64,000 bases of DNA. Source: Hominenteromicrobium sp900549945 (GTDB lineage Bacteria; Bacillota; Clostridia; Oscillospirales; Acutalibacteraceae). Shown one piece after another: positions 1-8,299 of the stretch. Numbering within the stretch: the first letter of the stretch is position 1; each line of letters begins with the position of its first letter. Both the position numbers and the translations under genes were made by a program. Where the stretch lies: the NCBI GenBank assembly GCA_902472305.1, contig CABRNK010000014.1, forward strand, positions 6,720 to 70,719, read 5' to 3'. Under the pieces are notes generated by a model. It did no database searches. It saw only the letters and a list, made by a program, of their open reading frames with translations, and had not been told where the DNA came from.

Positions 1-359
1 GCATCGGCAAAAAGACGATGCTGGTCGGCGACGACCTGTTCGTCACGAACCCCGCGCGCATCCGCGAGGGTATCGAGCGACGCGCGGCGAACGCGCTGCT
101 CGTCAAGCCGAACCAGATCGGCACGCTGACCGAGACGCTGACGGCCATCGAGCTCGCACGCGGCAGCGGCATGAAAACGATCCTTTCCCAACGCTCCGGC
201 GAGACCGAGGACACGACGATCGCCGACCTCGCCGTCGCCGTGAATGCCGGGTTCATCAAGTCGGGCGCGCCGTGCCGCAGCGACCGCACGGCGAAGTACA
301 ACCGGCTGCTGCGCATCGCGCTCGAAAACGACCTCGACGAGCAGTACGGGGGGGATTGA
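1..359 (+). CDS. eno: Enolase, C-terminal part (5' end outside window)
   Basis: Glycolytic phosphopyruvate hydratase (2-phosphoglycerate to phosphoenolpyruvate, cytoplasm). Only the last ~118 codons are present; the reading frame is open from the left edge. The segment carries the family hallmarks VGDDLFVTN, the catalytic-lysine region LLVKPNQIGTLTE, SGETEDTTIADLAV and IKSGAPCRSDR..KYN. In the usual 'SHRSGETED' motif the His is replaced by Gln (SQRSGETED, codon CAA near 190). That His lies at the active site in characterised enolases, so the change is unusual. The rest looks like an intact functional enzyme. A promoter for the next gene overlaps the stop codon. Confidence 0.93.
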   Translation, partial: IGKKTMLVGDDLFVTNPARIREGIERRAANALLVKPNQIGTLTETLTAIELARGSGMKTILSQRSGETEDTTIADLAVAVNAGFIKSGAPCRSDRTAKYNRLLRIALENDLDEQYGGD

Positions 360-384
360 CGCCTGCGCCGCATCCTGCTATACT
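356..384 (+). promoter_or_regulatory. Sigma-A promoter overlapping the enolase stop codon
   Basis: TTGACG (356-361), 17-nt spacer, TATACT (379-384). It sits 28 bases upstream of the start codon at 412 and begins inside the enolase stop region, so the small downstream gene has its own transcription start. Confidence 0.7.
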
Positions 385-411
385 GGAAGCAGAATGCAGG
401 GAGGCGAGCGC

Positions 412-825
412 ATGTACCATCAGGACTGGCTGATGCGCCAAATTGAGATCATCGCGGAGACGCTGGCGCGCGTGCTGTTCCGGAAAACGCCGGCGCGCCG
501 GGCGGATGTTGTTTTGCAGCAAAAAAGCGGTGTATCAGGCGCGGAACTTACGGAAACGCTGCTGGCCATGGTCCGCGCGGGCGAGCTGTGTGCGGCGGAG
601 GATCTGCTTTACGAGCGCCTTGACCCGGACGACCGGGACGGGCTGGCGGCAGCGCTCCGCTTCTACAGCGCGCTGAACGCGCTGCCGGATGCGGAGCTTG
701 AAGCGCGGAATTTCCCGCGCGATGAGATCCTTTCGGGGCTCACGGACGTCTGCCGGCGCTGCGGGCTCGAGGACGTGCTGCACGCGCTGCCCGGCGGGGA
801 GGACGAGCCGCGATTCGACGCATAA
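412..825 (+). CDS. Small conserved hypothetical protein (DUF6483-like)
   Basis: 137-residue, largely helical, cytoplasmic protein beginning MYHQDWLMRQIEIIAE. The opening (aromatic-rich, 'DW/DYxMRQI') resembles the DUF6483 family of Firmicutes, for which I know no function; the assignment is from memory of the pattern and tentative. The start at 412 is chosen because GGGAGGCGAG lies 5-13 bases upstream and the conserved-looking N-terminus starts here. No signal peptide, membrane segment or metal motif is visible. It is monocistronic: own promoter upstream, strong terminator at 841-875 downstream. Confidence 0.7.
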   Translation: MYHQDWLMRQIEIIAETLARVLFRKTPARRADVVLQQKSGVSGAELTETLLAMVRAGELCAAEDLLYERLDPDDRDGLAAALRFYSALNALPDAELEARNFPRDEILSGLTDVCRRCGLEDVLHALPGGEDEPRFDA

Positions 826-840
826 GGGCAGGAAAAGAGA

Positions 841-875
841 AAAGCCGCAGACCTGTAAAGGCCTGCGGCTTTTTG
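841..875. terminator. Bidirectional intrinsic terminator
   Basis: Stem AAAGCCGCAGACC / GGCCTGCGGCTTT with one mismatch and loop TGTAAA, T-run at 869-874 on the plus strand and an A-run at 833-843 giving a T-run on the minus strand. It lies between convergent genes (412-825 and 944-1798). Confidence 0.85.
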
Positions 876-943
876 TCTGGGATATGGCGCCCGCAGCCGA
901 AAGCAGCGCGCGGCGGGTGTTTTTGCGGAAAACGCGATGGGCG

Positions 944-1798
944 TTACCAGTCGAGACCGGAGAACTTCTTGAAGCTGTCCATGCTGATGCGCACGCTCTC
1001 CATCTGGGTGAGCTGCGTGTGATCCTGCTCGAGGACGATGTACTCCGCGCCGAGCGCATTCGCCGTGTCGATGATCGACTGGATGTCCATGATGCCGGTG
1101 CCGATCTCGCAGAAATCCTTCGGGTCCATGCCTTCGCCGAAGGTGTCACGGGTGATCAGCGTCTCCGGGTCCTTGACCGTCCAAAGGTTGATCGGCGACG
1201 CGGAGGTCTTGGAGAAATCCTTCTGGTGGACGAGCTTCAGGCGGGAGCCGAGGCGCTTCATAACCTCGACCGGGTCCATGCCGCCGCGCATCGCCCAGAA
1301 GGTGTCGAGCTCAAAGCTGACGTATCTCGGGTCCGTGTTGTCCATGATGTGGTACAGGATCTCCTTGCCGTTCAGCTTCTGGAACTCGTGGTAGTGGTTG
1401 TGGATGAGGAACTGCATGCCGTGCGCCGCGAGCTTCTCGCCGACCCAGTTGTAATAGGCGCAGCGCTCCATCAGGTGGTCGTAGCTCGTGTAGAAATCGG
1501 CGGACTGACCGAGGTACTTCGTGCCGATCTTCTCGTGGTATTCGATGATCGCGCCGATCGTGTTCTCGTCGATCGGGCGGATGTGGCCGCTGACCATCTT
1601 TGTGCCGGTCTCCTCGAGCAGCTTTGCCATCGTGTCCGCGTCCACGCCGAAGCCGACGCCCGGGTCGGTGTCTGCGCTGGAGCTCGCGAACTCGAGGTTC
1701 TTGTAGCCGATTTCAGCGACCTGACGGATCGCGCTGATCGGGTCCTTTTTCATTTCGTCGCGCACGGAATAGAGCTGAATGCCGACTTTCATTGCCAT
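944..1798 (-). CDS. Sugar phosphate isomerase/epimerase (AP-endonuclease-2 TIM barrel)
   Basis: 284-residue protein of the xylose-isomerase-like TIM-barrel family. Typical N-terminus KVGIQLYSVRDE, then LIHNHYHEF, FELDTFWA, KLVHQKDF and VLEQDH, which supply the Glu/Asp/His/Glu metal ligands expected for a divalent-cation isomerase or epimerase. The exact sugar cannot be read from sequence. Start chosen at the ATG at 1798 because AGAAAGG lies 9 bases upstream; a second in-frame ATG follows two codons later. Single gene, convergent with the 412-825 gene and divergent from the FeoA-like gene. Confidence 0.85.
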   Translation of the reverse strand: MAMKVGIQLYSVRDEMKKDPISAIRQVAEIGYKNLEFASSSADTDPGVGFGVDADTMAKLLEETGTKMVSGHIRPIDENTIGAIIEYHEKIGTKYLGQSADFYTSYDHLMERCAYYNWVGEKLAAHGMQFLIHNHYHEFQKLNGKEILYHIMDNTDPRYVSFELDTFWAMRGGMDPVEVMKRLGSRLKLVHQKDFSKTSASPINLWTVKDPETLITRDTFGEGMDPKDFCEIGTGIMDIQSIIDTANALGAEYIVLEQDHTQLTQMESVRISMDSFKKFSGLDW

Positions 1799-1908
1799 TG
1801 GAATCAACCTTTCTGATAACTGAAATTTTCGGGGCGCCGCGCCCGCGCCGGTGCACCAAAAGCAGCCCGCCCGCATACACTGAGAGCAGAGAAAAGGGGG
1901 ACATGTTT

Positions 1909-2151
1909 ATGGAACAAACGGAAAAGCAGCGGGCGCTCTCCTCACTGCGGTGCGGGCAGAGCGCCGTGGTGCGCGCCATCGAGACGCAGGGCGCGATGCG
2001 CCGGCGCTTACAGGATATCGGGCTGATCTCCGGCACCCGCGTGGAGTGCGTCGGTGTGAGCCCGCTGGGCGACCCGGCGGCCTATCTGATCCGCGGCGCG
2101 GTGATCGCTTTGCGCCGCGAGGATTCGGACGGCGTCCAGCTCTGCACCTGA
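1909..2151 (+). CDS. FeoA-domain protein
   Basis: 80-residue SH3-like FeoA-domain protein (LRCGQSAVVRAIETQG..RRRLQDIGLISGTRVECVGVSPLGDPAAYLIRG..IALRRED). In iron transport FeoA assists the FeoB ferrous-iron permease; many stand-alone copies have no proven role, and no feoB is present here. Two in-frame ATGs exist (1903 and 1909). The second is preferred because the AAGGGGG ribosome site ends at 1900, leaving a normal 8-base spacing. Confidence 0.82.
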   Translation: MEQTEKQRALSSLRCGQSAVVRAIETQGAMRRRLQDIGLISGTRVECVGVSPLGDPAAYLIRGAVIALRREDSDGVQLCT

Positions 2152-2225
2152 GCGCGCCCCGCATTCTGTATCTATTGTATAACGCGCAGCGGTAAACGTC
2201 AAGCGGACAAGGCGCTGCCGCACGG

Positions 2226-2259
2226 AAAAAATTTGCGCCCCCGGTGGCTTCGGGGGCGC
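2226..2259 (-). terminator. Terminator of the serine hydrolase gene
   Basis: GCGCCCCCG / CGGGGGCGC stem (2235-2259) followed on the minus strand by a T-rich stretch (A-run on the plus strand at 2225-2231). Confidence 0.75.
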
Positions 2260-2402
2260 GGCCGGCATGCGGAAAACCGGGGCGGCGCGTCGGCTTTGGC
2301 GAATCGAAAGGGCCGCATGCGCGGCGTGCACAGCCGAAGCACTTGCGTAAAGGAAACGTACTTTACAGTGCGGGGCGAAATACAGTGCACATTGCAGAAG
2401 AA

Positions 2403-3287
2403 TTACATACCGCCGAGGAGCAGCGCCTTGTTTTCGAGCAGGAAGGCGAGCAGGCGGTTCTGCTCGCGGCTTTCCGCGTTGACGGCGATGACGGCGTTGT
2501 CGTCGGGCAGGACGATCGCGAACTGGCCGTATTTGCCGTCGGCGCGGAACGAATTGTGCGCGCCGCGCCAGAAGAGATAGCCGTAGCCCTCCGCGCCGTT
2601 TTCAACCTGCTTGGCCGAGGCCTCGGCGACGTATTCGGCCGGGAGAAGCTGCCGCCCGTTCCATTTTCCGCCGGCGAGAAGCAGCTCGCCGAAGCGCAGA
2701 AGCTCCGAAACGCAGAGGAACAGGCCGCCCGCGCCGAAGGAATAGCCGAGCGGGTCGGTTTCCCACGTCGGGGCTGTGATGCCGAGCGGCTCGAACAGGC
2801 GCGGCGTCAGGTATTTATCGAGCGTGCAGCCCGCGCGGCGCTGCACGAGCACGCCGGCGAGGTACGGACCCACGTTGTTGTACTGGAATTTTGTCCCCGG
2901 CGCGTGGGGAAACGGCTGCGCGAGGCTGTAGCGCACCCAGTCCCGCTCGCGCAGGAACGGGCGCTGGCCGCCCATCAGAAAGCCGCTGTCCTGCCCGAGG
3001 CACATGGTCAGCAGGTCGCGCACCGTGGCGCGCGCGAGGTTCTCACTGACATGCGGCGGCAGGTCGTCCGCAAAGGCGTCGGTCAGCCGCTCGTCGAGCC
3101 GGAGCAGCCCCTCGCCCGCGGCGATGCCGACGGCGGCGCTCGTAAAGCTCTTTGTGGCGGAATACTGGTTTCGCCGAATCTCCTCGTCGTAGTCGGCGCG
3201 GAACACGGCCTCGCCGTCCCGCACGGCCAGAATATGCAGCGCGCGATGGGCCTCGGCCTGCCGGTCAAATTCTGCTCGGTTCATCAT
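2403..3287 (-). CDS. Serine hydrolase, beta-lactamase class C/PBP4* family
   Basis: 294-residue enzyme of the class C beta-lactamase/esterase fold. Nucleophile motif S43-A-T-K46 (QYSATKSF) and second motif Y136-N-N138 are visible. No signal peptide is present, so an intracellular esterase or peptidase-like role is more likely than antibiotic hydrolysis. Start at 3287 (MMNRAEF) has AAAGGAG eight bases upstream; a longer upstream frame lacks a ribosome site. It has its own promoter (3327-3355) and terminator (2226-2259), hence monocistronic. Confidence 0.85.
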   Translation of the reverse strand: MMNRAEFDRQAEAHRALHILAVRDGEAVFRADYDEEIRRNQYSATKSFTSAAVGIAAGEGLLRLDERLTDAFADDLPPHVSENLARATVRDLLTMCLGQDSGFLMGGQRPFLRERDWVRYSLAQPFPHAPGTKFQYNNVGPYLAGVLVQRRAGCTLDKYLTPRLFEPLGITAPTWETDPLGYSFGAGGLFLCVSELLRFGELLLAGGKWNGRQLLPAEYVAEASAKQVENGAEGYGYLFWRGAHNSFRADGKYGQFAIVLPDDNAVIAVNAESREQNRLLAFLLENKALLLGGM

Positions 3288-3326
3288 GGCATCGTCTCCT
3301 TTGTTCCTTTTATATGGTATAGGGCA

Positions 3327-3355
3327 AGTATAAGGCGTTTTTGCGCGCATTGCAA
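3327..3355 (-). promoter_or_regulatory. Promoter of the serine hydrolase gene
   Basis: Minus-strand TTGCAA (3355-3350), 17-nt spacer, TATACT (3332-3327), 39 bases upstream of the start codon. Confidence 0.65.
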
Positions 3356-3965
3356 GCCCCAGCCGCGGTCTGTACACTTTTTTGCGCCGAAAAACCGGAG
3401 AAATGTCTTTGTGGCTTTAAACCGATACAAAACTTTTTAGGATATATCTCCAAATGAGTTGGGTGGGTAAACAGAGAATAAGCCAAATGCGCGGCGCCGG
3501 TTAGCGAGAATGCACAACCAAAGGGGGCAGTTTTTGTCTCGTTAACAATAGGTTACAAAATTGTAAACTTTTATTTTTGTGCGTTTTGCCTCTGTTCATA
3601 ATTGATTGAATTACATATAAAATTTAACAATTTTAAAAATACAGGAAAGTTGTATTTATAATGCCGCAATACCAAAATGCGGAAAACAGTGGCATGAAAA
3701 AATGGGGAACCGGTTCCACATTCCTGCAAAACCGGACAAAAGTCCCATAAAAAAAGGCGCTGGAAGGCCGATTTGAACGCGTTTGATTTGACGCGTGCGC
3801 GCGCAGGGCTGCAAATTTTTCTGCACAGTATAGAGAAAAAAGAACGGAATTTCAGCAAAAACTTGTATTGGATTAGGTGCGTTTTATTGATTTTTCGGTT
3901 TAGCATAATAGAATGCAACATGTGTGAAATTTGCAAAAAAAGCCAATCTGCACGAATTTTTGTTG
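3356..3965. other. AT-rich non-coding region upstream of the sugar importer
   Basis: About 600 bases, much richer in A+T than the flanking genes, with no credible coding frame on either strand. It holds a perfect 12-bp palindrome GGAACCGGTTCC (3706-3717), whose central CCGG resembles LacI-family operators, and a TATAAT-like box (3657-3662) without a good -35. Otherwise I see nothing assignable. Confidence 0.5.
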
Positions 3966-3994
3966 TTGACATTCACAAAAACGGGTGATAAAAT
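3966..3994 (+). promoter_or_regulatory. Near-consensus promoter of the sugar ABC importer operon
   Basis: TTGACA (3966-3971), 17-nt spacer, TAAAAT (3989-3994). Transcription would begin near 4001 and give an untranslated leader of ~240 nt before the first permease gene at 4241. Confidence 0.8.
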
Positions 3995-4124
3995 TACGAC
4001 ATAAACCAAACGGAATGCTGTGTTTTTTGTGAGATGCGCTGGGGCTTTTATGTAAGGGCCGCGGTGCGTTTCGATGCAGTATGGGCGGTTGCGCGGCTCG
4101 GGCCGTTTTCAGCAGCTTTTCCGC

Positions 4125-4170
4125 AAAACAGGGTACCCTGTTTTTTGTATTCGTCAGAGAGACGAATACA
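4125..4170 (+). promoter_or_regulatory. Two consecutive stem-loops in the importer leader
   Basis: First, a 20-bp perfect palindrome AAAACAGGGTACCCTGTTTT (4125-4144) running into six Ts, which could act as a terminator-like hairpin or a protein-binding palindrome. Immediately after it, TGTATTCGTC (4146-4155), loop AGAGA and the exact complement GACGAATACA (4161-4170). They lie between the promoter and the ribosome site AGGAGGT (4228-4234), where an attenuator or RNA-stability element would be expected. Confidence 0.6.
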
Positions 4171-4240
4171 AGGGATGCTGCCGGGGCTTCGCGCTGTGGG
4201 CCTGTGGAATCGGTTTTACAAAATTCTAGGAGGTAGACTT

Positions 4241-5182
4241 ATGGTAGCAGCAGCCAAGCCGGCACATGAGCTGAGCGCTTGGGAGCGGTTTCGTAAAGAT
4301 GTTGTCCGCGATAAGTGGCTATATCTTCTGCTTCTCCCCGGCATGATTTTCCTGATTATTTTCCGGTACATCCCTATTTTCGGCAACGTGATCGCGTTCA
4401 TGGATTACAATCCGTATGATACGGCGGCAAGCACGTGGGTCGGTTTTGATCACTTTGTCGATCTGTTGACGAGACCGCAGTTTTTGCAGGTGTTCGGAAA
4501 CACGCTTTACATCTCGATTCTGAAGATGGTGTGCGGCTTCCCGATCCCGATCATCCTCGCGCTGATGATGAACGAAATGAAGAACATGAAGTTTAAGAAG
4601 GTTTCGCAGACGCTTCTGTACCTGCCGAACTTCATTTCCTGGGTTGTTCTCTCCGGCCTGATCATGAACATGCTCGACCCGGACACCGGCCTTGTCACCA
4701 GCATCATCAATTCGATTTCCGGCGAGCAGATTCAGGTGCTCACCGATACGCGCTACTTCGTGCCGATGCTGATCGTCACGGATATTTACAAGGGCGCGGG
4801 CTGGGGCACGATAATTTACTTCGCGGCGCTCTCCGGCATTGACCCGCAGCTTTACGAGGCGGCGGAGATCGACGGCGCGCGCAAGTGGAAGCAGCTTCTG
4901 CACATCACGCTGCCCTCCATCACCCCGACGATTGTTGTCATGCTGATCCTCAGCTGCAACAATATCGTGAACGCAGGCTTCGATCAGATCTTCATGCTCT
5001 ATTCTGCGCTGGTTTACAGCGTGGCGGATATCATCGATACCTACGTTTACAGAATCGGTATCAAGAACGCGGACTACTCGTTCTCCACGGCGGCCGGCCT
5101 GTTCAAATCCGTCATCGCGTTCGTCATGATCCTGATTGTCAATACCGTTGCCAAAAAGACCGGCAACGAAGGCATCTGGTAA
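4241..5182 (+). CDS. Sugar ABC transporter permease (LplB type)
   Basis: 313-residue inner-membrane permease of a carbohydrate ABC importer, LplB/YtcP-like. About six hydrophobic segments (first: LYLLLLPGMIFLIIF) and the EAA loop YEAAEIDGARKWKQLLHITLPSI-type sequence that contacts the ATPase. The N-terminal stretch before TM1 is long and charged, as in this family. Start ATG 4241 has a perfect AGGAGGT seven bases upstream. First gene of a three-gene operon with a second permease and a lipoprotein; no ATPase gene is present, so a shared MsmX/MsmK-type ATPase is likely used. Confidence 0.93.
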   Translation: MVAAAKPAHELSAWERFRKDVVRDKWLYLLLLPGMIFLIIFRYIPIFGNVIAFMDYNPYDTAASTWVGFDHFVDLLTRPQFLQVFGNTLYISILKMVCGFPIPIILALMMNEMKNMKFKKVSQTLLYLPNFISWVVLSGLIMNMLDPDTGLVTSIINSISGEQIQVLTDTRYFVPMLIVTDIYKGAGWGTIIYFAALSGIDPQLYEAAEIDGARKWKQLLHITLPSITPTIVVMLILSCNNIVNAGFDQIFMLYSALVYSVADIIDTYVYRIGIKNADYSFSTAAGLFKSVIAFVMILIVNTVAKKTGNEGIW

Positions 5183-5195
5183 GGAGGGAATGAAA

Positions 5196-6089
5196 ATGGC
5201 ACATACGAATAAAATCAGAACCTCCACAGGTGAGAAGATTTTTACCGTATTCAACTACACCTTTATCACCGTGCTCTGCCTCGTCATGCTTTATCCGTTC
5301 TGGCATGTCGTCATGCAGTCGTTCAGCTCGATGGAGGAGACGCTCAAGGGCGGCATGTTCCTCTACCCGAAGGGCTTCAATATCGATACATACAAATCCG
5401 TTTTCAATAACCCGCAGGTTTTCACGGGCTTTGGCACTTCGTTCATGGTCACGATCGTTGGTACGGTTTTGGGCACGCTGCTCACCGCGATGACGGCTTA
5501 CCCGCTTTCGAAGGCCCGCCTGCGCGGCGGCAAGGTCATGATGGTCCTTGTCCTGTTCACGATGATTTTTGCAGCCGGCATGATTCCAAGCTTCCTGCTC
5601 GTGCAGGGGCTTGGCCTGCTTGATAACCGCCTCGCGCTGATTCTCCCGGCGCTCGTGAGCGCGTACAACTGCATCATCATGAAGAACTTCTTCCTCTCCA
5701 TCCCGGAGAGCCTTGAGGAATCCGCGAGAATCGACGGCGCGAACGATATCCGCATTTTCTTCTCGATCATCGTTCCGCTTTCTAAAGCGACAATCGCGAC
5801 GATCGCGCTGTTCATGGCCGTTGCATATTGGAACGACTACTTCTCCACGGTTCTGTACATCCGTTCCAGCGACAAATGGGCGTTGCAGGCGGTGCTGCGC
5901 AACATGCTGACGAATACGCAGCAGGCGATGGCGCAGGCCGGCGTCAACGTCATCAATACCTCGAACACGAACTCCGAGACCATCAAGGCCGGTACGATCG
6001 TGATTTCGACGGTGCCGATCCTTGTCGTTTATCCGTTCGTCCAGAAGTATTTCGTGACGGGCGTCATGATCGGCGGCGTCAAGGGCTGA
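5196..6089 (+). CDS. Sugar ABC transporter permease (LplC type)
   Basis: 297-residue second permease of the importer (carbohydrate ABC permease, COG0395-like). Six predicted membrane segments; EAA loop ESARIDGANDIRIFFSIIVPLSKAT. Two in-frame ATGs are available (5190, 5196); 5196 is chosen because the AAGGAGG site (5181-5187) overlaps the upstream stop codon and is only two bases from the first ATG but eight from the second. Translational coupling with the first permease is likely. Confidence 0.92.
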   Translation: MAHTNKIRTSTGEKIFTVFNYTFITVLCLVMLYPFWHVVMQSFSSMEETLKGGMFLYPKGFNIDTYKSVFNNPQVFTGFGTSFMVTIVGTVLGTLLTAMTAYPLSKARLRGGKVMMVLVLFTMIFAAGMIPSFLLVQGLGLLDNRLALILPALVSAYNCIIMKNFFLSIPESLEESARIDGANDIRIFFSIIVPLSKATIATIALFMAVAYWNDYFSTVLYIRSSDKWALQAVLRNMLTNTQQAMAQAGVNVINTSNTNSETIKAGTIVISTVPILVVYPFVQKYFVTGVMIGGVKG

Positions 6090-6191
6090 TTCCTGCCCGC
6101 GGCCATTTTTTGAGATGTGATTGTCCCGGGGCGGGCGACCGCCTCGGAATACATACAATCAAATTATAAGAAAAGGAAAGGAATTTTCATC

Positions 6192-7943
6192 ATGAACATG
6201 AAGAAAATCATCTGCCTTGTCCTCGCGCTGGCTCTGTGTGTTAGCCTGTTTGCAGCGTGCGGCGGCAACGGCGGAAACTCCACTGCGTCGAATAATTCCA
6301 GCACGGGTTCGACGAGCGGCGACGGTGAGCCGGCTGATTCCGGCGAGCCGATCGATGTCCTGAACCAGTCTGAAACCATGGACCTGACCCTCACGGTCAT
6401 GGATGGTTACAAGCAGGCGGACAGCGAAATCGAGAAGTGGCTCGAGGAGATGTACAACGTGAACATTACGCTGAACGTCCTCCCGGGCTATACGGACGGT
6501 GCTTCCCAGATCCAGCTCATCATGGCTTCCGACGATCTGCCGGATACCATCTGGTGGTGGAGCATGGACACGCAGTATCAGCAGTGGGTCAATGCTGGCC
6601 TGCTCGTTGACGTTGCGCCGTACATGGACAAGTACACGAACATCCGCGACTACTACAACAAGATGGACCCGAACACGCTGTTCTTCGCGGCCGATGATTC
6701 CGGCGCGATCTACAGAATCCCGGGCGACGTTGCAGAGCCCTCCTGCGAGGTTCTCTGGATCCGTCAGGACTGGCTCGACAACCTCGGCCTTGAGGTTCCG
6801 ACCACGATCGATGAGCTTGAAGAGGTCATGCGCGCGTTTACCGAGGATGACCCGGACGGCAACGGCAAGAACGACACCTACGGCCTCGGCGGCGACGGCT
6901 ACGACTTCCGTTCCTTCTGGCCGTGGATCCAGTCCTATGATTACACGCACTACGAAAAGTGGGTTGTCGATGAGAGCGGCAACGTGCAGTACGGCCCGGC
7001 AACCGAGGGCACCAGAAAGTGGCTGACCGATGTTGCTGAGCTCTATCAGAAGGGCTACATCACCCAGAACATCACGCAGGATACGAACCGCGACGAGGAA
7101 ATGGCGAACGGCGGCTTCGGTATCACCTACAGCTGGGTCGCTTGGAACAACCCGAGCGCACAGACGATGATCTCCTTCTATTCCTCCAACCCGGATGCCA
7201 AGTGGGTCCCGATCGACATGGTGAAGGGCGAGAACGGCAACCCGCAGGAAGACCCGGCAACCTCCGCTGCGTGGGCTTACTTCGGCATCACGAAGGGCTG
7301 CGAGAACCCGGAGAGACTGTATGCGATCTGGGACGACATGACTGCTTCTGAGAATTATATCCACAGACAGTATGGCGTTGAGGGTGAACACTACGAGTAT
7401 GACGATGACGGCAACTATGTTGCGATCGTCAACCCGGACGGCGATGAGAACATGGCGCAGGGCATCGGCCTCAAGCTGTTCTACAACTGCGTCAACCGCA
7501 AGGACGAGTGCAACATTGGTAATACGCCGGAGACGACCGCACTGTTCAACAAGTCCGGCGAAGAGAGCCGCGACAGATATAATCAGATCGTCGAGTGGAA
7601 GGACCCGAACGCCTTCACGTCTTGGCTCGATATGGGCACAGATATTGATGACCAGAGACTCCAGTACATGTGGGGCGTTGTCGCCGGTACGAATGATACG
7701 GAAGCTGGCTGGGACAACTACATCGCCACGCTGAACGGCCTCGGCCTCGAGCAGTGCACGACGGAAGCGAACGAACTCTATGCTACGCAGACGGCGGCCA
7801 TGGAGGCTTACCTCGCCGAGCATGCGGACGAGATCGCGGAAGCGGATGTTGAGTCCTCTGCTGCGGAGTCCTCCTCCGAGGCGAGCGCAGAGTCCTCTGC
7901 GGAGAGCTCTGCGGCTTCCGAGGAGAGCAGCGCCGCTGAATAA
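6192..7943 (+). CDS. Sugar ABC transporter substrate-binding lipoprotein (LplA type)
   Basis: 583-residue extracellular solute-binding protein. Signal peptide with lipobox LFAAC, lipidated Cys-23, then a Ser/Asn/Gly-rich linker and a family-1 type binding domain rich in aromatic residues (TIWWWSMDTQYQQW, SFWPWIQSYDYTHYEKW) suited to an oligosaccharide ligand. Contains a DPDGNGKNDTYG-type calcium-loop-like motif. The last ~35 residues are a low-complexity Ser/Ala/Glu tail. Length (~580) matches LplA/YtcQ-type proteins for larger saccharides. Followed by a strong terminator (7986-8023). Confidence 0.93.
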   Translation: MNMKKIICLVLALALCVSLFAACGGNGGNSTASNNSSTGSTSGDGEPADSGEPIDVLNQSETMDLTLTVMDGYKQADSEIEKWLEEMYNVNITLNVLPGYTDGASQIQLIMASDDLPDTIWWWSMDTQYQQWVNAGLLVDVAPYMDKYTNIRDYYNKMDPNTLFFAADDSGAIYRIPGDVAEPSCEVLWIRQDWLDNLGLEVPTTIDELEEVMRAFTEDDPDGNGKNDTYGLGGDGYDFRSFWPWIQSYDYTHYEKWVVDESGNVQYGPATEGTRKWLTDVAELYQKGYITQNITQDTNRDEEMANGGFGITYSWVAWNNPSAQTMISFYSSNPDAKWVPIDMVKGENGNPQEDPATSAAWAYFGITKGCENPERLYAIWDDMTASENYIHRQYGVEGEHYEYDDDGNYVAIVNPDGDENMAQGIGLKLFYNCVNRKDECNIGNTPETTALFNKSGEESRDRYNQIVEWKDPNAFTSWLDMGTDIDDQRLQYMWGVVAGTNDTEAGWDNYIATLNGLGLEQCTTEANELYATQTAAMEAYLAEHADEIAEADVESSAAESSSEASAESSAESSAASEESSAAE

Positions 7944-7985
7944 TGCTGCACACTGCATCTCGGTTAGCTTTAAGTAAATAACAAG

Positions 7986-8023
7986 TGGGGGAAGGCCCGG
8001 CGCCTTCCTCCATTTTGTTTTTT
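7986..8023 (+). terminator. Terminator of the sugar importer operon
   Basis: TGGGGGAAGGC / GCCTTCCTCCA stem (7986-7996, 8002-8012) followed by TTTTGTTTTTT. It separates the importer from the mannosidase operon. Confidence 0.88.
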
Positions 8024-8121
8024 GTGCAGAGCCTTGCCCTTTCTCCGCGCACGGTTTTTCCCCCCGCCCGCTTCGTGATAATGGCCAAGAGTTTTTCACT
8101 TTTTTCTCAAGGCAAAAGCTG

Positions 8122-8135
8122 TGAAAGCGCTTGCA
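8122..8135 (+). promoter_or_regulatory. CcpA cre box overlapping the mannosidase promoter
   Basis: TGAAAGCGCTTGCA matches the cre consensus TGNAANCGNWWNCA at every fixed position and overlaps the -35 element at 8131, the expected place for carbon catabolite repression. Confidence 0.75.
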
Positions 8136-8159
8136 TTTTGCTCCCGGCTTCGCTAGAAT
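8131..8159 (+). promoter_or_regulatory. Promoter of the mannosidase operon
   Basis: TTGCAT (8131-8136), 17-nt spacer, TAGAAT (8154-8159). The leader to the mannosidase start is about 135-150 nt; the rest of 8024-8299 shows no other feature. Confidence 0.65.
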
Positions 8160-8299
8160 GCAGGTACGGGGAAAGGCGGCTGTGCTGGTTTTCCCCATTT
8201 CGGAGGAGTGTGCGCGGAAAATTTGCTTTCGCGCGCACGGGCGGTTCGGCACGGCATGCACGCGTGTGCACGGGCTGAATCCGCCCGCATTCAGAAAGG

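Noticed and set aside
3571..3988. Open frames in the AT-rich region before the sugar importer
   Set aside because: Lys/Phe/Ser-rich chance translations, no ribosome site, no family signal; the region holds promoters instead.
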